From [Eubacterium] saphenum (GTDB lineage: Bacteria; Bacillota; Clostridia; Lachnospirales; Anaerotignaceae): a stretch of DNA of 57,577 nt. The stretch is from NCBI GenBank assembly GCA_004557645.1, contig SFGI01000009.1:1-57577 (forward strand). The letters run 5' to 3'. Position numbers and translations under genes: made by a program. Positions within the stretch are counted from its first letter, which is position 1. Each line of letters starts with the position of its first letter. Positions 42,679 to 51,209 of this stretch are shown here, piece by piece. Under the pieces are notes generated by a model. It was not told where the DNA came from and made no database searches. It worked only from the letters and a program-made list of their open reading frames with translations.

Positions 42679-43907
42679 GAAATGAAATCGCAAATTTTAA
42701 GGATTGCAAGAGTATCGCCATCATGGGCGGTACCTTCGACCCCATCCATCATGGACATTTGGTAACAGCGGAAGCAGTGCGCCACAGATTTAAGGTCGAT
42801 AAGGTGATTTTTATGCCTGCGGGGCAGCCTGCCCATAAGACCGATAAAAAGGTGACCCATAATGAACACCGCTATCTGATGACGGTGCTGGCGACGATGC
42901 GAAATGAAAACTTTGAAGTTTCCCGTATCGAAATCGACCGCCCCGGGGTGACCTATACAATTGATACCATCGAAGCCCTGAAAAAAATGTGCAGACCTGA
43001 TGTGCGTCTGTATTTCATTACGGGGGCCGATGCCATCCATCAGATCATGACCTGGAAGGAACCGGAACGCCTGCTGAGCCTGTGCGACTTTGTGGCGGTG
43101 ACAAGACCCGGCTATGATAAATCGAAGCTGTTTGCGGATATTGGGGAGATCAGAGAAAAATTCTCCAGTCGTATCCACTATATGGAAGTGCCTGCCCTGG
43201 CCATTTCTTCCTCTGATATCCGGGAAAGAGCAAGAAAGGGCGAACCCATCAAATATCTGCTCCCCCAGGAGGTAGAGGATTATATCCACAAATTTGGGCT
43301 GTATCAGGATGATGCGAAAAATGAGGTGAAATTTATGCTGCCAATTGAAACAATGCAGGAAAAACTGCAGTCTGCCCTTTCTGTCAAACGCTATATCCAT
43401 ACCATGGGCGTGGCGGAGGAAGCAGTGAAGTTGGCGGAGATCTATGGTACTGCAGCAGACCGACAGAAGGCGAGAGTAGCTGGTCTGCTCCACGACTGTG
43501 CCAAGGATTATCCCGTCAACATGAGACTGCGTTTTTGTAAAGAATATAAGGTGAAAACCGATGAAATTATGGAAAAACAGACAGATCTGATCCATCCTTT
43601 CCTAGGGGCGGAGGTTGCCAAGAGAGAATATCAGGTCATGGATGAAGATATCCTGAATGCCATCCGTTTCCATACCACAGGGCGTGCGGGCATGTCCCTG
43701 CTGGAAAAGATCATTTTCATTGCGGACTATATCGAGCCCAATCGGGAAAAATTCGGCGGTCTGGATGAAGCAAGACGCTTGGCTTATCTGGACTTGGATC
43801 AGGCCATAGAATATATTCTGGAAAATACCATTGCTTATGTAAAGGCGAGAGGCAGACTGCTGCATCCCCTTTCTCTGGAAGCATTGGAATATTATAAAAA
43901 TCGTTGA
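42675..43907 (+). CDS. nadD: Fused nicotinate-nucleotide adenylyltransferase (NadD) and YqeK HD-domain hydrolase
   Basis: The 410-residue protein joins two enzymes usually encoded separately. Residues 1-210 are NadD: MGGTFDPIHHGHL (nucleotide-binding HxGH) and ISSSDIR, making deamido-NAD from nicotinate mononucleotide. Residues about 222-410 are the YqeK HD hydrolase: KRYIHTMGVAEEA, GLLHDCAKDY (HD pair) and IRFHTTGRAGM, a family known to split diadenosine tetraphosphate. The ATG at 42675 overlaps the preceding stop (ATGA) and has AGAAGGA upstream. rsfS follows after 15 nt, the normal nadD-yqeK-rsfS order. The joint is in frame without sequence break. Confidence 0.94.
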   Translation: MRNEIANFKDCKSIAIMGGTFDPIHHGHLVTAEAVRHRFKVDKVIFMPAGQPAHKTDKKVTHNEHRYLMTVLATMRNENFEVSRIEIDRPGVTYTIDTIEALKKMCRPDVRLYFITGADAIHQIMTWKEPERLLSLCDFVAVTRPGYDKSKLFADIGEIREKFSSRIHYMEVPALAISSSDIRERARKGEPIKYLLPQEVEDYIHKFGLYQDDAKNEVKFMLPIETMQEKLQSALSVKRYIHTMGVAEEAVKLAEIYGTAADRQKARVAGLLHDCAKDYPVNMRLRFCKEYKVKTDEIMEKQTDLIHPFLGAEVAKREYQVMDEDILNAIRFHTTGRAGMSLLEKIIFIADYIEPNREKFGGLDEARRLAYLDLDQAIEYILENTIAYVKARGRLLHPLSLEALEYYKNR

Positions 43908-43922
43908 AAAGGAGGAAATACA

Positions 43923-44255
43923 ATGAACGCATTGGAAGCTGCAAAGGTTGCTCAGGCAGCCTTGGAAGATAAGCTGGGAGAAGATATCAAGGTGCTGGAC
44001 CTGAGAGGTCTGTCCAACATTGCGGACTGCTTTGTCATCGCCAGCGGGAAAAATGTGAACCAGCTGAGAGCTATGGCGGATGAAGTGGAACAGAAGCTGT
44101 TCAAGGAGGGCGTGAAGCTGCACCACAGCGAAGGCTACAGCGGCGGCACATGGATTCTGTTGGATTTCGGCAATCTGCTGGTGCATCTGTTCAACAGAGA
44201 AGAAAGAGACTTCTATGGTTTGGATCATGTCTGGGGCGACGCAAAAAGCCTGTAA
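43923..44255 (+). CDS. rsfS: Ribosome silencing factor RsfS
   Basis: The 110-residue protein matches the RsfS/Iojap family throughout: DLRGLSNIADCFVIASGKNV, then EGYSGGTWILLDFGNLLVHL and the C-terminal REERDFYGLDHVWGDAK. It binds the large subunit at uL14 and blocks subunit joining when nutrients are scarce. It follows the nadD-yqeK gene by 15 nt with AAGGAGG, in the usual cluster. Confidence 0.95.
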   Translation: MNALEAAKVAQAALEDKLGEDIKVLDLRGLSNIADCFVIASGKNVNQLRAMADEVEQKLFKEGVKLHHSEGYSGGTWILLDFGNLLVHLFNREERDFYGLDHVWGDAKSL

Positions 44256-44313
44256 TAAGTGGATTTTATAACAAAAATAGCAAAATCGAATAGTTGGAAT
44301 TCGACAGAAAAAT

Positions 44314-44335
44314 GCCCTCGACAGAGGGCTTTTTT
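44314..44335 (+). terminator. Terminator after rsfS
   Basis: GCCCTC, GACA and GAGGGC form a 6-bp stem with six T residues after it. Confidence 0.8.
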
Positions 44336-44439
44336 CGTGGAAAATGACGTTTTTTGGATTTCGATTTGTAAAAATTTTTTTGCTTGAAACCCTTCATCTG
44401 CTGAATTTGACAAGATTTTTTTTCGGACACAAAAAATAC

Positions 44440-44468
44440 TTGAACATGAGGAAATTTTGCAGTACAGT
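44440..44468 (+). promoter_or_regulatory. Candidate promoter of purC
   Basis: TTGAAC (44440-44445), a 17-nt spacer and TACAGT (44463-44468) are the best match upstream. A consensus-like TTGACA sits at 44407-44412 but has no -10 partner. No purine riboswitch is visible in the leader. Confidence 0.35.
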
Positions 44469-44536
44469 TAATTTGTTAGGACAAGAAAATCCTCTTAAAA
44501 TCGTGTTTTTTGAAATAAGAAAGGACGGAAACAATA

Positions 44537-45217
44537 ATGGAAAAGATTTATCAGGGCAAGACAAAAGACGTTTACAAACTGGAAAATGGCAACGTGCTGC
44601 TGAAATTCAAAGATGACTGCACAGGCAAAGACGGTGTATTCGATCCCGGTGAAAACTCTGTTGGTCTGACAATCGAAGGTATCGGTAAAGCGAACCTGGA
44701 AACATCCATCAAATTCTTCGAAGTTCTGAAAGAAGCTGGTATCAAGACACATTATGTTTCCGCTGATCTGGATAACGCTACAATGGAAGTTCTGCCTGCA
44801 ACCGTATTCGGCAAAGGTCTGGAAGTTATCTGCAGACTGAAAGCAACAGGCAGCTTCATCCGTCGTTACGGCGATTATATCGAAGACGGCACACCCATCG
44901 AAGGCGGCTATGTTGAAACAACATTCAAAAACGACGCACTGGGCGATCCTCTGGTAACAAAAGACGGTCTGGTTGTACTGGGTATCATGACTGGCGAAAT
45001 GTATGACAGCATGAAAGAACAGACACTGAAGATCACAAAGATCGTTGCTGCTGAACTGGCAAAACTGGGTCTGGATCTGTATGATATCAAATTCGAATTC
45101 GGTTACAACAACGATGAAGTTATCCTGATCGATGAAATCGCTTCCGGTAACATGCGTGTATACAAAGACGGCAAATATGTTGATCCCGTTACACTGACAA
45201 AGATCATCAACGGCTAA
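44537..45217 (+). CDS. purC: Phosphoribosylaminoimidazole-succinocarboxamide synthase
   Basis: The 226-residue protein is the short bacterial SAICAR synthetase. The start YQGKTKDVYKLENGNVLLKF is the ATP-binding loop. CRLKATGSFIRRYG and ILIDEIASGNMRVYKDGKYV are conserved family regions. It joins aspartate to CAIR in purine synthesis. It stands alone with its own terminator; other pur genes are not nearby. Codon bias is strong. Confidence 0.96.
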   Translation: MEKIYQGKTKDVYKLENGNVLLKFKDDCTGKDGVFDPGENSVGLTIEGIGKANLETSIKFFEVLKEAGIKTHYVSADLDNATMEVLPATVFGKGLEVICRLKATGSFIRRYGDYIEDGTPIEGGYVETTFKNDALGDPLVTKDGLVVLGIMTGEMYDSMKEQTLKITKIVAAELAKLGLDLYDIKFEFGYNNDEVILIDEIASGNMRVYKDGKYVDPVTLTKIING

Positions 45218-45233
45218 TTCAAATAAGTAAAGC

Positions 45234-45263
45234 AAAGCGGTGTTTATACACCGCTTTTTTCTT
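45234..45263 (+). terminator. Terminator after purC
   Basis: AAAGCGGTGT (45234-45243), TTAT and ACACCGCTTT (45248-45257) form a 10-bp stem ending in T residues. Confidence 0.88.
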
Positions 45264-45337
45264 TTGGGCAAAAGAAAATCCTCTCCAATGTAGTGACGGC
45301 TTAAGAAAACATACTTTTTGGATTTTGTTGATTTCTT

Positions 45338-45465
45338 AAGCCGCACTGCGAGGATGTCCCGCCATAAGAAAACATTTTGCAAAAATGAAAAACCGAAAGA
45401 AATCTTGAGGATAAAGATTTCTTTCGGTTTTTTGTTTTCTTATGGGGACTCCTCTTACGGAGAGG
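45338..45465. repeat. Structured repeat R2, copy 2
   Basis: It shares with copy 1 the lead AAGCCGCACTGCG (45338-45350), the arm ATAAGAAAACATTTTG and the end GGGACTCCTCT. GTCCC plus ATAAGAAAA pairs with TTTTCTTAT plus GGGAC (45435-45449). Inside, a perfect 15-bp stem, ACCGAAAGAAATCTT/AAGATTTCTTTCGGT (45392-45406 with 45414-45428), replaces the ATCGAAAG/CTTTCGAT stem of copy 1, a paired change. Just before it, CTTAAGAAA/TTTCTTAAG (45300-45308 with 45332-45340) makes another hairpin. Confidence 0.8.
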
Positions 45466-45471
45466 GCATTT

Positions 45472-45768
45472 TTATTGCTTTTTATATTTGTTATCGATCT
45501 TGGATAAGAAATATACGCAAATCAAAAGCACCAGCAAAAAGCCATAGAGCAATGGACGGCTGCCGGGGAAGGGCACATCTAAAATGGCCTTTGCCACAAA
45601 AACGGCACCGACGATCAGGTGCATCCTGCCGATCTCTTTCAGATAGGCGGGCAGATTTGCTTCATCGATATTTTCTAGACTGCGCTTGGTATAAAAGGTC
45701 GTATGACCATAGAGGGCAAAAACGCCTCTGGCGAAGAAATAAATACCTGCGAGAAAAAGCAGACTCAT
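45472..45768 (-). CDS. Small membrane protein, three predicted helices
   Basis: The 98-residue protein starts at the ATG at 45768 behind AAAGGAGG on the minus strand. Three hydrophobic stretches are seen (LLFLAGIYFFARGVFALYG; MHLIVGAVFVAKAILDV; LLYGFLLVLLICVYFLS), with a short cytoplasmic or external loop rich in charged residues between the first two. It recalls small DUF3784-like proteins of Lachnospiraceae, but I am not sure. No function can be given. It is downstream of the S1-domain gene by 84 nt and on the same strand. Confidence 0.75.
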   Translation of the reverse strand: MSLLFLAGIYFFARGVFALYGHTTFYTKRSLENIDEANLPAYLKEIGRMHLIVGAVFVAKAILDVPFPGSRPLLYGFLLVLLICVYFLSKIDNKYKKQ

Positions 45769-45852
45769 GACGTTCTTTCCTCCTTTCGGGCGGGGCAAAA
45801 TCTTGCAACAGGGCCCGTTTCATGGTAAACTTAAAAAGATATGCGGCAGGGA

Positions 45853-46308
45853 TCAATAGGAGCGTTTGTTGGCTCTTTTGTTCAGGCTGGTCTGACGGTC
45901 GTTGGCCTGTTTCATCCATTCCTTCATCTTTTCTTCGAAATCGGAAGAAGCATTGACGGAGGACTGAGGACGGAAATATTCCTGAGCGGGGTTGGATGTT
46001 GTTTCTGTATGCTGTCTGCGGGGCTGCTTATTGAAGGGCTTGTCGCTCTTGGGGCGGCGTTCTTCTTTCGGCAGGGCATCTCTGATGGAAAGGGCGATCT
46101 TATGGTTTTCTTCATCGATGGAAAGGATTTTTACTTTTACCATATCGCCAACTTTTACATGGTCATTGATATCCTGAACGAAGCTGTTGGCTACCTGAGA
46201 GATATGCACCAGACCCTGTACATTGCCAAGGGAAACGATGGCACCAAAGGGCTTGACACGAACAACTTTACCTTCAACGATACTGCCTACTTCTAATTTT
46301 TCAGACAT
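45853..46308 (-). CDS. S1-domain RNA-binding protein (general stress protein 13 type)
   Basis: The 151-residue protein begins with one S1 domain (residues 3-75), seen as VGSIVEGKVVRVKPFGAIVS, GLVHISQVANSFV and VGDMVKVKILSIDEENHKIA. A disordered, positively charged tail follows, then a short helix (FEEKMKEWMKQANDR). This is the layout of the YugI/CvfD group, which binds ribosomes or messages and tunes translation. The ATG at 46308 has AGGAG 13 nt upstream; a GTG at 46320 overlaps that ribosome site and is unlikely. Confidence 0.9.
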   Translation of the reverse strand: MSEKLEVGSIVEGKVVRVKPFGAIVSLGNVQGLVHISQVANSFVQDINDHVKVGDMVKVKILSIDEENHKIALSIRDALPKEERRPKSDKPFNKQPRRQHTETTSNPAQEYFRPQSSVNASSDFEEKMKEWMKQANDRQTSLNKRANKRSY

Positions 46309-46451
46309 TCCTGTATACACTCCTGTTCAATTCGTTATGGTTTAAAAATTTGGCAAAATCAGCAGATGCGCCAATTTTGCGTTCACTGATTCAGTATATC
46401 ATAGAACGGAATGGAATACAAACAAAATTCAGATACATTTTGGAGGCAATT

Positions 46452-47825
46452 ATGAAGAAAAAAGACGAAATCATTCTGGAGATCCAGGATGTAAATTTTC
46501 CCAACAAAGCTTATGGCTACTGTGAAGGGGAAAAGGTTATCGTAAAGAATACGGTACCCGGCCAGAAGGTGAAGGCGCAGGTATTCAAGAAAAAATCCAG
46601 CGGCGTGGAAGCCCGCCTGCAGGAGATCGTGGAACATTCCCCTCTGGAGCGGACAGAAGGCATGTGCTCTCATTATGAGCTTTGCGGCGGCTGCACCTAC
46701 CAGACCCTGCGCCATGAAGAGGAACTGAAGCTGAAGGAACGCCAGGTGAAGCGTCTTTTGGAAAATGCCAATATCCATATCGGCAGCTGGGAAGGCATCG
46801 TGCCTGCTCCTTCCGAAACAGGATATCGCAATAAATGCGAATTTTCCTTCGGGGATGAAGAAAAAGATGGTGCGCTGGCTTTGGGTATGCGAAAACGCAT
46901 GAGTTATTATGAAGTGGTAACGCTGAAAGACTGCAATATCATCGACAACGACTATTTGAAAATCGTGGAAGGCACATTGGCTTTCTTCCAGGAAAGAAAG
47001 GTGCCTTTCTATCATAAAGCCCGCCATGATGGGTGCCTGCGTCATCTGGTAGTCAGAAAAGGCGCGGCAACGGGCGAGATCTTGGTGAATTTGGTGACCT
47101 CCTCTGAAGTCCCTTTCGTTGTGGAAGAATTCAAAGATATGCTGCTGGCACTGCCCTTGGAAGGCAAGATCGGCGGTATCCTTCATTCCGTAAATGATGG
47201 TCTGGCGGATGTGGTAAAAAGCGATGAAATGCACCTGCTTTACGGCAGAGATTATTTCATGGAAAAGCTCTTCGATCTGGAATTCAAGGTTTCCGTATAT
47301 TCCTTTTTCCAGACCAATTCCGCCGGTGCGGAAAAGCTTTATTCCATCGTTAAGGAGTTTGCCGGGGATGTAGCAAATAAAATGGTCTTTGACCTTTACT
47401 GCGGCACAGGCACCATCGGTCAGATCATGGCGGAGGCAGGCTCCAAAAAGGTAGTGGGTATCGAGCTGATCGAAGAAGCGGTGGTGGCTGCCAATGAAAA
47501 TGCAAAGCGCAATCATCTGGAAAACTGTACCTTTATCGCAGGGGACGTTCTGCAGAAGGTAGATGAACTGGAGGATAAACCTGATCTGATCATCGTAGAC
47601 CCTCCCAGAGATGGGATCCATCCCAAGGCTATCGGCAAGATCATCGGCTTTGGTGCCCCTGAGATCGTTTATGTTTCCTGCAAGCCTACTTCTTTGGCAA
47701 GGGATTTGGAAATTTTCCAGCAGGAAGGCTATCAAGTGGAAAAAGTGAAGCTGATGGATATGTTTCCTCGGACGGTACACGTGGAGACGGTGGCATTGCT
47801 TTCCTTGAAAAATAAAGAAAAATAA
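46452..47825 (+). CDS. 23S rRNA (uracil-C5) methyltransferase, RlmD/RlmCD type
   Basis: The 457-residue protein has an N-terminal TRAM domain (residues 5-60), then the 4Fe-4S cysteines in CSHYELCGGCTYQ. The Rossmann methyltransferase domain follows, with SAM motif FDLYCGTGTIGQIMAE, DPPRDG, and catalytic Cys in YVSCKPTSLARDL. It methylates a uridine of 23S rRNA (m5U). I cannot tell RlmCD, RlmD and TrmFO-independent variants apart by eye. Start ATG at 46452 with TTGGAGG. Confidence 0.93.
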   Translation: MKKKDEIILEIQDVNFPNKAYGYCEGEKVIVKNTVPGQKVKAQVFKKKSSGVEARLQEIVEHSPLERTEGMCSHYELCGGCTYQTLRHEEELKLKERQVKRLLENANIHIGSWEGIVPAPSETGYRNKCEFSFGDEEKDGALALGMRKRMSYYEVVTLKDCNIIDNDYLKIVEGTLAFFQERKVPFYHKARHDGCLRHLVVRKGAATGEILVNLVTSSEVPFVVEEFKDMLLALPLEGKIGGILHSVNDGLADVVKSDEMHLLYGRDYFMEKLFDLEFKVSVYSFFQTNSAGAEKLYSIVKEFAGDVANKMVFDLYCGTGTIGQIMAEAGSKKVVGIELIEEAVVAANENAKRNHLENCTFIAGDVLQKVDELEDKPDLIIVDPPRDGIHPKAIGKIIGFGAPEIVYVSCKPTSLARDLEIFQQEGYQVEKVKLMDMFPRTVHVETVALLSLKNKEK

Positions 47826-47835
47826 GAACTTCGGG

Positions 47836-47879
47836 CGGTGGCTCGGGTGGTTTTGCTGCCCATTTGCCACCGTTTTTTT
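47836..47879 (+). terminator. Terminator after the rRNA methyltransferase gene
   Basis: CGGTGGC (47836-47842) pairs with GCCACCG (47866-47872), followed by seven T residues. Confidence 0.82.
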
Positions 47880-47924
47880 ATTGAGGATACCATAAGCGGA
47901 GCGATGGATCACCTTTGCACCATA

Positions 47925-47958
47925 ATTGTTAACCATGTATTTATATTTGGTTGACTAT
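47925..47958. promoter_or_regulatory. BirA operator upstream of birA-bio operon
   Basis: TTGTTAACC (47926-47934), a 14-nt gap and GGTTGACTA (47949-47957) match the Firmicutes BirA site (TTGTTAACC-N14/15-GGTTAACAA). It precedes birA by about 45 nt. Biotinyl-AMP-loaded BirA would repress its own gene and the bio genes behind it. Confidence 0.9.
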
Positions 47959-48002
47959 CTGAAAGAGCTGTGGTATCATTCCATTTTAAGGAGGTGGAGA
48001 GA

Positions 48003-48980
48003 ATGGGAACGAAGGAAAAACTTCTCTCTTTATTTGAAGAACAGAAAGGAACGTATCTTTCCGGTGAAGAGATCGCCGAGAGGCTTTCTGTTTCCCGGAC
48101 GGCGGTATGGAAGGCAGTAAAAAGCCTGCGGAACGAAGGGTATGAGATCGATGCTGTCCAAAACAAAGGCTACAGTCTTTCGGTGAAAACAGATATCCTT
48201 TCTGCCCAGGGAATCCGAAAATATCTGAACCCGTCCTGTGGTGCCCTGGAGCTGCATGTACTGCCGGAGGCAGCATCGACCAATACACTGCTGCGGGAAA
48301 AAGCCAACGCCGGCGCAGCGGAGGGCTGCACCATCCTTGCCAATACCCAGACAGAAGGCAGAGGACGGCTGGGGCGCAGCTTTTATTCTCCCGTAGATAC
48401 GGGTATCTACATGAGCCTTTTGCTTCGACCGGCGGGGGTTTCCCCCAGTCAGGCTATGAAGCTTACCACAATGGCTGCCGTGGCTGCTTGTGAAGCCATC
48501 GAAGAGGTTTCCGGGAAGCAGGCGCAGATCAAATGGGTCAATGATATATATATGGATGGGAAAAAAGTCAGCGGCATCCTTACGGAAGCCTCCCTTGGTT
48601 TGGAGGACGGCAGCTTGGATTATGTGGTGCTGGGCATTGGGATCAACGCTTATCCGCCTGCAGAGGGCTTCCCGAAGGAGATCGACCAGATCGCAGGAGC
48701 CGTATTCCAAGAACGACAGAACGACGGGAAAAACCGCCTGGCGGCTGCATTCCTGAATCACTTTATGGATGATTACACTGGGGGAAAAATAGAAGATCAT
48801 GTGGGAAAATATCGGGAAAGAAGTCTGGTGATCGGAAAAGAGATCACCGTGCTATCTCCTACCGGTGGGGAAAAGGCTCTGGCACTGGATGCGGATGAAA
48901 AATGTCGCCTGATCGTTCAATATCAGGATGGCAGGACAGAGCGGTTATCCTCCGGTGAGATCAGCATCCGATTTTCATAA
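48003..48980 (+). CDS. birA: Bifunctional biotin ligase and biotin operon repressor
   Basis: The 325-residue protein has an N-terminal winged helix (LSGEEIAERLSVSRTAVWKA), so it is the regulatory class. The ligase domain follows with TQTEGRGRLGRSFYSP (biotinyl-AMP loop), KWVNDIYMDGKKVSGIL and the C-terminal SH3-like domain. It attaches biotin to carboxylases and, when biotin is plentiful, binds the operator found about 45 nt upstream. Start ATG at 48003 behind AAGGAGG. bioY follows 12 nt later. Confidence 0.97.
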   Translation: MGTKEKLLSLFEEQKGTYLSGEEIAERLSVSRTAVWKAVKSLRNEGYEIDAVQNKGYSLSVKTDILSAQGIRKYLNPSCGALELHVLPEAASTNTLLREKANAGAAEGCTILANTQTEGRGRLGRSFYSPVDTGIYMSLLLRPAGVSPSQAMKLTTMAAVAACEAIEEVSGKQAQIKWVNDIYMDGKKVSGILTEASLGLEDGSLDYVVLGIGINAYPPAEGFPKEIDQIAGAVFQERQNDGKNRLAAAFLNHFMDDYTGGKIEDHVGKYRERSLVIGKEITVLSPTGGEKALALDADEKCRLIVQYQDGRTERLSSGEISIRFS

Positions 48981-48992
48981 GGAGGGCAGGAT

Positions 48993-49547
48993 TTGAGAAG
49001 TGAGCATACAAAAGATATGATTTTATGCGCCATGTTTGTGGCACTGATCGCAGCAGGCGCCTTTATCAAGATCCCCGTTCCGGTGGTGCCCTTTACCCTG
49101 CAGTATCTGTTTACCATGTTAGCCGGGCTTTTGCTGGGAGGAAGGAAGGGCTGTTTTGCTGTCTGTGTTTATATCCTGCTTGGGCTGGTGGGGCTGCCTA
49201 TCTTTGCTCAGGGCGGCGGTATCGGCTATATTTTCCAACCCAGTTTTGGATATATCATCGGCTTTGCCGTAGGTGCTTTTGTGACAGGAACCATTGCCAA
49301 TAAAAAGCATCAGCCGGGCCATGGGCGGCTTCTTGCGGCCAATTTTGTCGGCCTTGCCATCGTATATCTTTTTGGGATGGTGTATTACTATCTCATCAGC
49401 AATTTTTATCTGGAAAACCCCATCGGGCTGTGGCCGCTGTTTTTGTATTGCTTTATTCTGGCTGTCCCCGGGGATATTCTATTGTGCATCATCGGGGCGA
49501 TCATCGGGCATCGGATGATCCCTTTGATTCAAGAAGGAAGGTTGTGA
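48993..49547 (+). CDS. bioY: BioY biotin transporter, substrate-binding subunit
   Basis: The 184-residue protein has five to six hydrophobic segments and the BioY signatures GAFIKIPVPVVPFTLQYLFT, LGLVGLPIFAQGGGIGYIFQ and PSFGYIIGFAVGAFVTG. It is the S component of an ECF transporter and can import biotin alone or with shared EcfAAT, whose genes are not here. It starts with TTG at 48993; AAGGAGGG at 48979-48985 is well placed. bioB follows after 6 nt. Confidence 0.96.
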   Translation: MRSEHTKDMILCAMFVALIAAGAFIKIPVPVVPFTLQYLFTMLAGLLLGGRKGCFAVCVYILLGLVGLPIFAQGGGIGYIFQPSFGYIIGFAVGAFVTGTIANKKHQPGHGRLLAANFVGLAIVYLFGMVYYYLISNFYLENPIGLWPLFLYCFILAVPGDILLCIIGAIIGHRMIPLIQEGRL

Positions 49548-49553
49548 GAAAGA

Positions 49554-50522
49554 ATGGATATAGAACGTTTAGGAAATGCAGTCCTGCAGGGAAAGCAGAT
49601 CAGCAGGGAAGAGGCCCTTTGGCTGTACCAGCAGCCTTTGGAGGCCCTTTGTCGCAAGGCGGACCAGATTCGAGCGCATTTTTGTTCCAATGGCTTTGAT
49701 ATTTGTACTATCATCAATGGGAAAAGCGGACGCTGTTCCGAAAACTGTCGTTTCTGTGCCCAGTCTGCCCATAACCATACGGGGGCGGAGGAATATCCGC
49801 TGCTGCCCAATGAAGAAATTTTGGCCCAGGCTAGGGGAAATGATGCCCAAGGGGTGCTGCGCTATTCCATCGTCACATCGGGGAAACGCCTGTCCGATGA
49901 GGAAGTGGAACGGATGTGTGATGCCGTGGGGCAGATTCGGAAGGAAACCAACATCGCGGTCTGCATTTCCTTCGGTCTTTTGAATGAAGAACAGTACCGC
50001 AAGTTAAAGGAAGCCGGCGTGACACGGGTACATAATAATCTGGAAACCTCCCGTCGGAATTTTCCCAATGTATGCACTACCCATACCTTTGAAGATAAGA
50101 TCAATGCCATTCGGGCGGCGCAGGCTGCGGGGCTTTCTGTGTGCAGCGGCGGCATTATGGGGTTGGGAGAAACGGTGGAAGATCGGATCGATATGGCCCT
50201 CACCCTGCGGGAACTGGGCATCCGCAGCGTGCCTGTCAATATGCTGAACCCCATTCCCGGCACGCCCTTTGCCCAGAATAAAAAGCTGACTTCAGAGGAT
50301 ATGTGCCGCATCGTGGCGGTCTATCGTTTTCTCCTGCCGGATGCCTCCATCCGCCTTGCAGGGGGACGGGGATTGCTGGCGGATAAAGGCAAACGCTGTT
50401 TCCAGTCCGGGGCAAATGCGGCGATCTCTGGAGATATGCTGACGACAGCAGGCATCACTGTGGCCACAGATATGGAGTTGCTCCAGGAACTGGGGTACGA
50501 GGTGAGGTATGGAAATGAGTAA
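49554..50522 (+). CDS. bioB: Biotin synthase
   Basis: The 322-residue radical SAM enzyme has the 4Fe-4S motif CSENCRFC near residue 62 (GRCSENCRFCAQS). The 2Fe-2S cysteine region and RLAGGRG follow, with the Arg ligand. It inserts sulfur into dethiobiotin. It overlaps bioD by 8 nt and is cotranscribed with the genes on both sides. Confidence 0.97.
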   Translation: MDIERLGNAVLQGKQISREEALWLYQQPLEALCRKADQIRAHFCSNGFDICTIINGKSGRCSENCRFCAQSAHNHTGAEEYPLLPNEEILAQARGNDAQGVLRYSIVTSGKRLSDEEVERMCDAVGQIRKETNIAVCISFGLLNEEQYRKLKEAGVTRVHNNLETSRRNFPNVCTTHTFEDKINAIRAAQAAGLSVCSGGIMGLGETVEDRIDMALTLRELGIRSVPVNMLNPIPGTPFAQNKKLTSEDMCRIVAVYRFLLPDASIRLAGGRGLLADKGKRCFQSGANAAISGDMLTTAGITVATDMELLQELGYEVRYGNE

Positions 50523-51198
50523 GAAGCTGTTTATCATAGGCACGGGAACGGATGTGGGAAAGACATACGTTTCTGGTCTGATTTTAAAAAAATTAAAGGA
50601 AAGCGGTGTTTCCGCCGCATATTACAAGGCAGCCATGAGCGGTAACGAGAGAAGCGCAGATGGCAGCTTGATTCCCGGGGATGCCCTCCATGTCAAAAGG
50701 GTTTCTGGAATTTCGCAGCCATTGGAGGAAATGTGCCCTTATGTTTATGAGACAGCCGTTTCCCCCCATCTGGCATCTCGGATGGAAGGAAATCCGGTTC
50801 AGATGGAAGTTGTCCTTGAAGGCTTTCGGAAGGCTTGCCAAGGCTATGAATATGTGACCATGGAAGGCTCCGGCGGTATCCTTTGCCCCATCTGCTTCGA
50901 TGAAAAGGAAATATGGCTGCCGGATGTGGTGAAAGCCTGCGGTTTGGACTGTTTGCTGGTGGCAGATGCAGGTCTGGGCACCATCAATGCCGTGGGGCTG
51001 ACAGCGTTTTATCTGAAAGCCCGCGACATTCCCCTGAAAGGGATCATTTTCAATCATTTTCAGCCGGGAGACCCCATGCAGGAGGATAACATGAAAATGT
51101 GCGAGCATTTGACGGGAGCAAAGATAGTTGCCTGTGTACGGGACGGAGACACAGAGCTGGAACTTTCGGCGGAGCAGCTGCAGTCGTTATATGAATAG
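50515..51198 (+). CDS. bioD: Dethiobiotin synthetase
   Basis: The 227-residue protein has the P-loop GTGTDVGKTYVSGL at its start and EGSGGI in the middle, as in BioD. It closes the ureido ring of dethiobiotin from DAPA, CO2 and ATP. GGTGAGGT at 50501-50508 is better spaced to the ATG at 50515 than to that at 50509. It overlaps the end of bioB, so translation is coupled. Confidence 0.93.
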   Translation: MSKKLFIIGTGTDVGKTYVSGLILKKLKESGVSAAYYKAAMSGNERSADGSLIPGDALHVKRVSGISQPLEEMCPYVYETAVSPHLASRMEGNPVQMEVVLEGFRKACQGYEYVTMEGSGGILCPICFDEKEIWLPDVVKACGLDCLLVADAGLGTINAVGLTAFYLKARDIPLKGIIFNHFQPGDPMQEDNMKMCEHLTGAKIVACVRDGDTELELSAEQLQSLYE

Positions 51199-51209
51199 GA
51201 GGAAACAGA

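Noticed and set aside
44340..44536. Purine riboswitch or PurR-type leader before purC
   Set aside because: No purine-riboswitch junction sequence or PurBox pair could be found; the region is plain AT-rich sequence.
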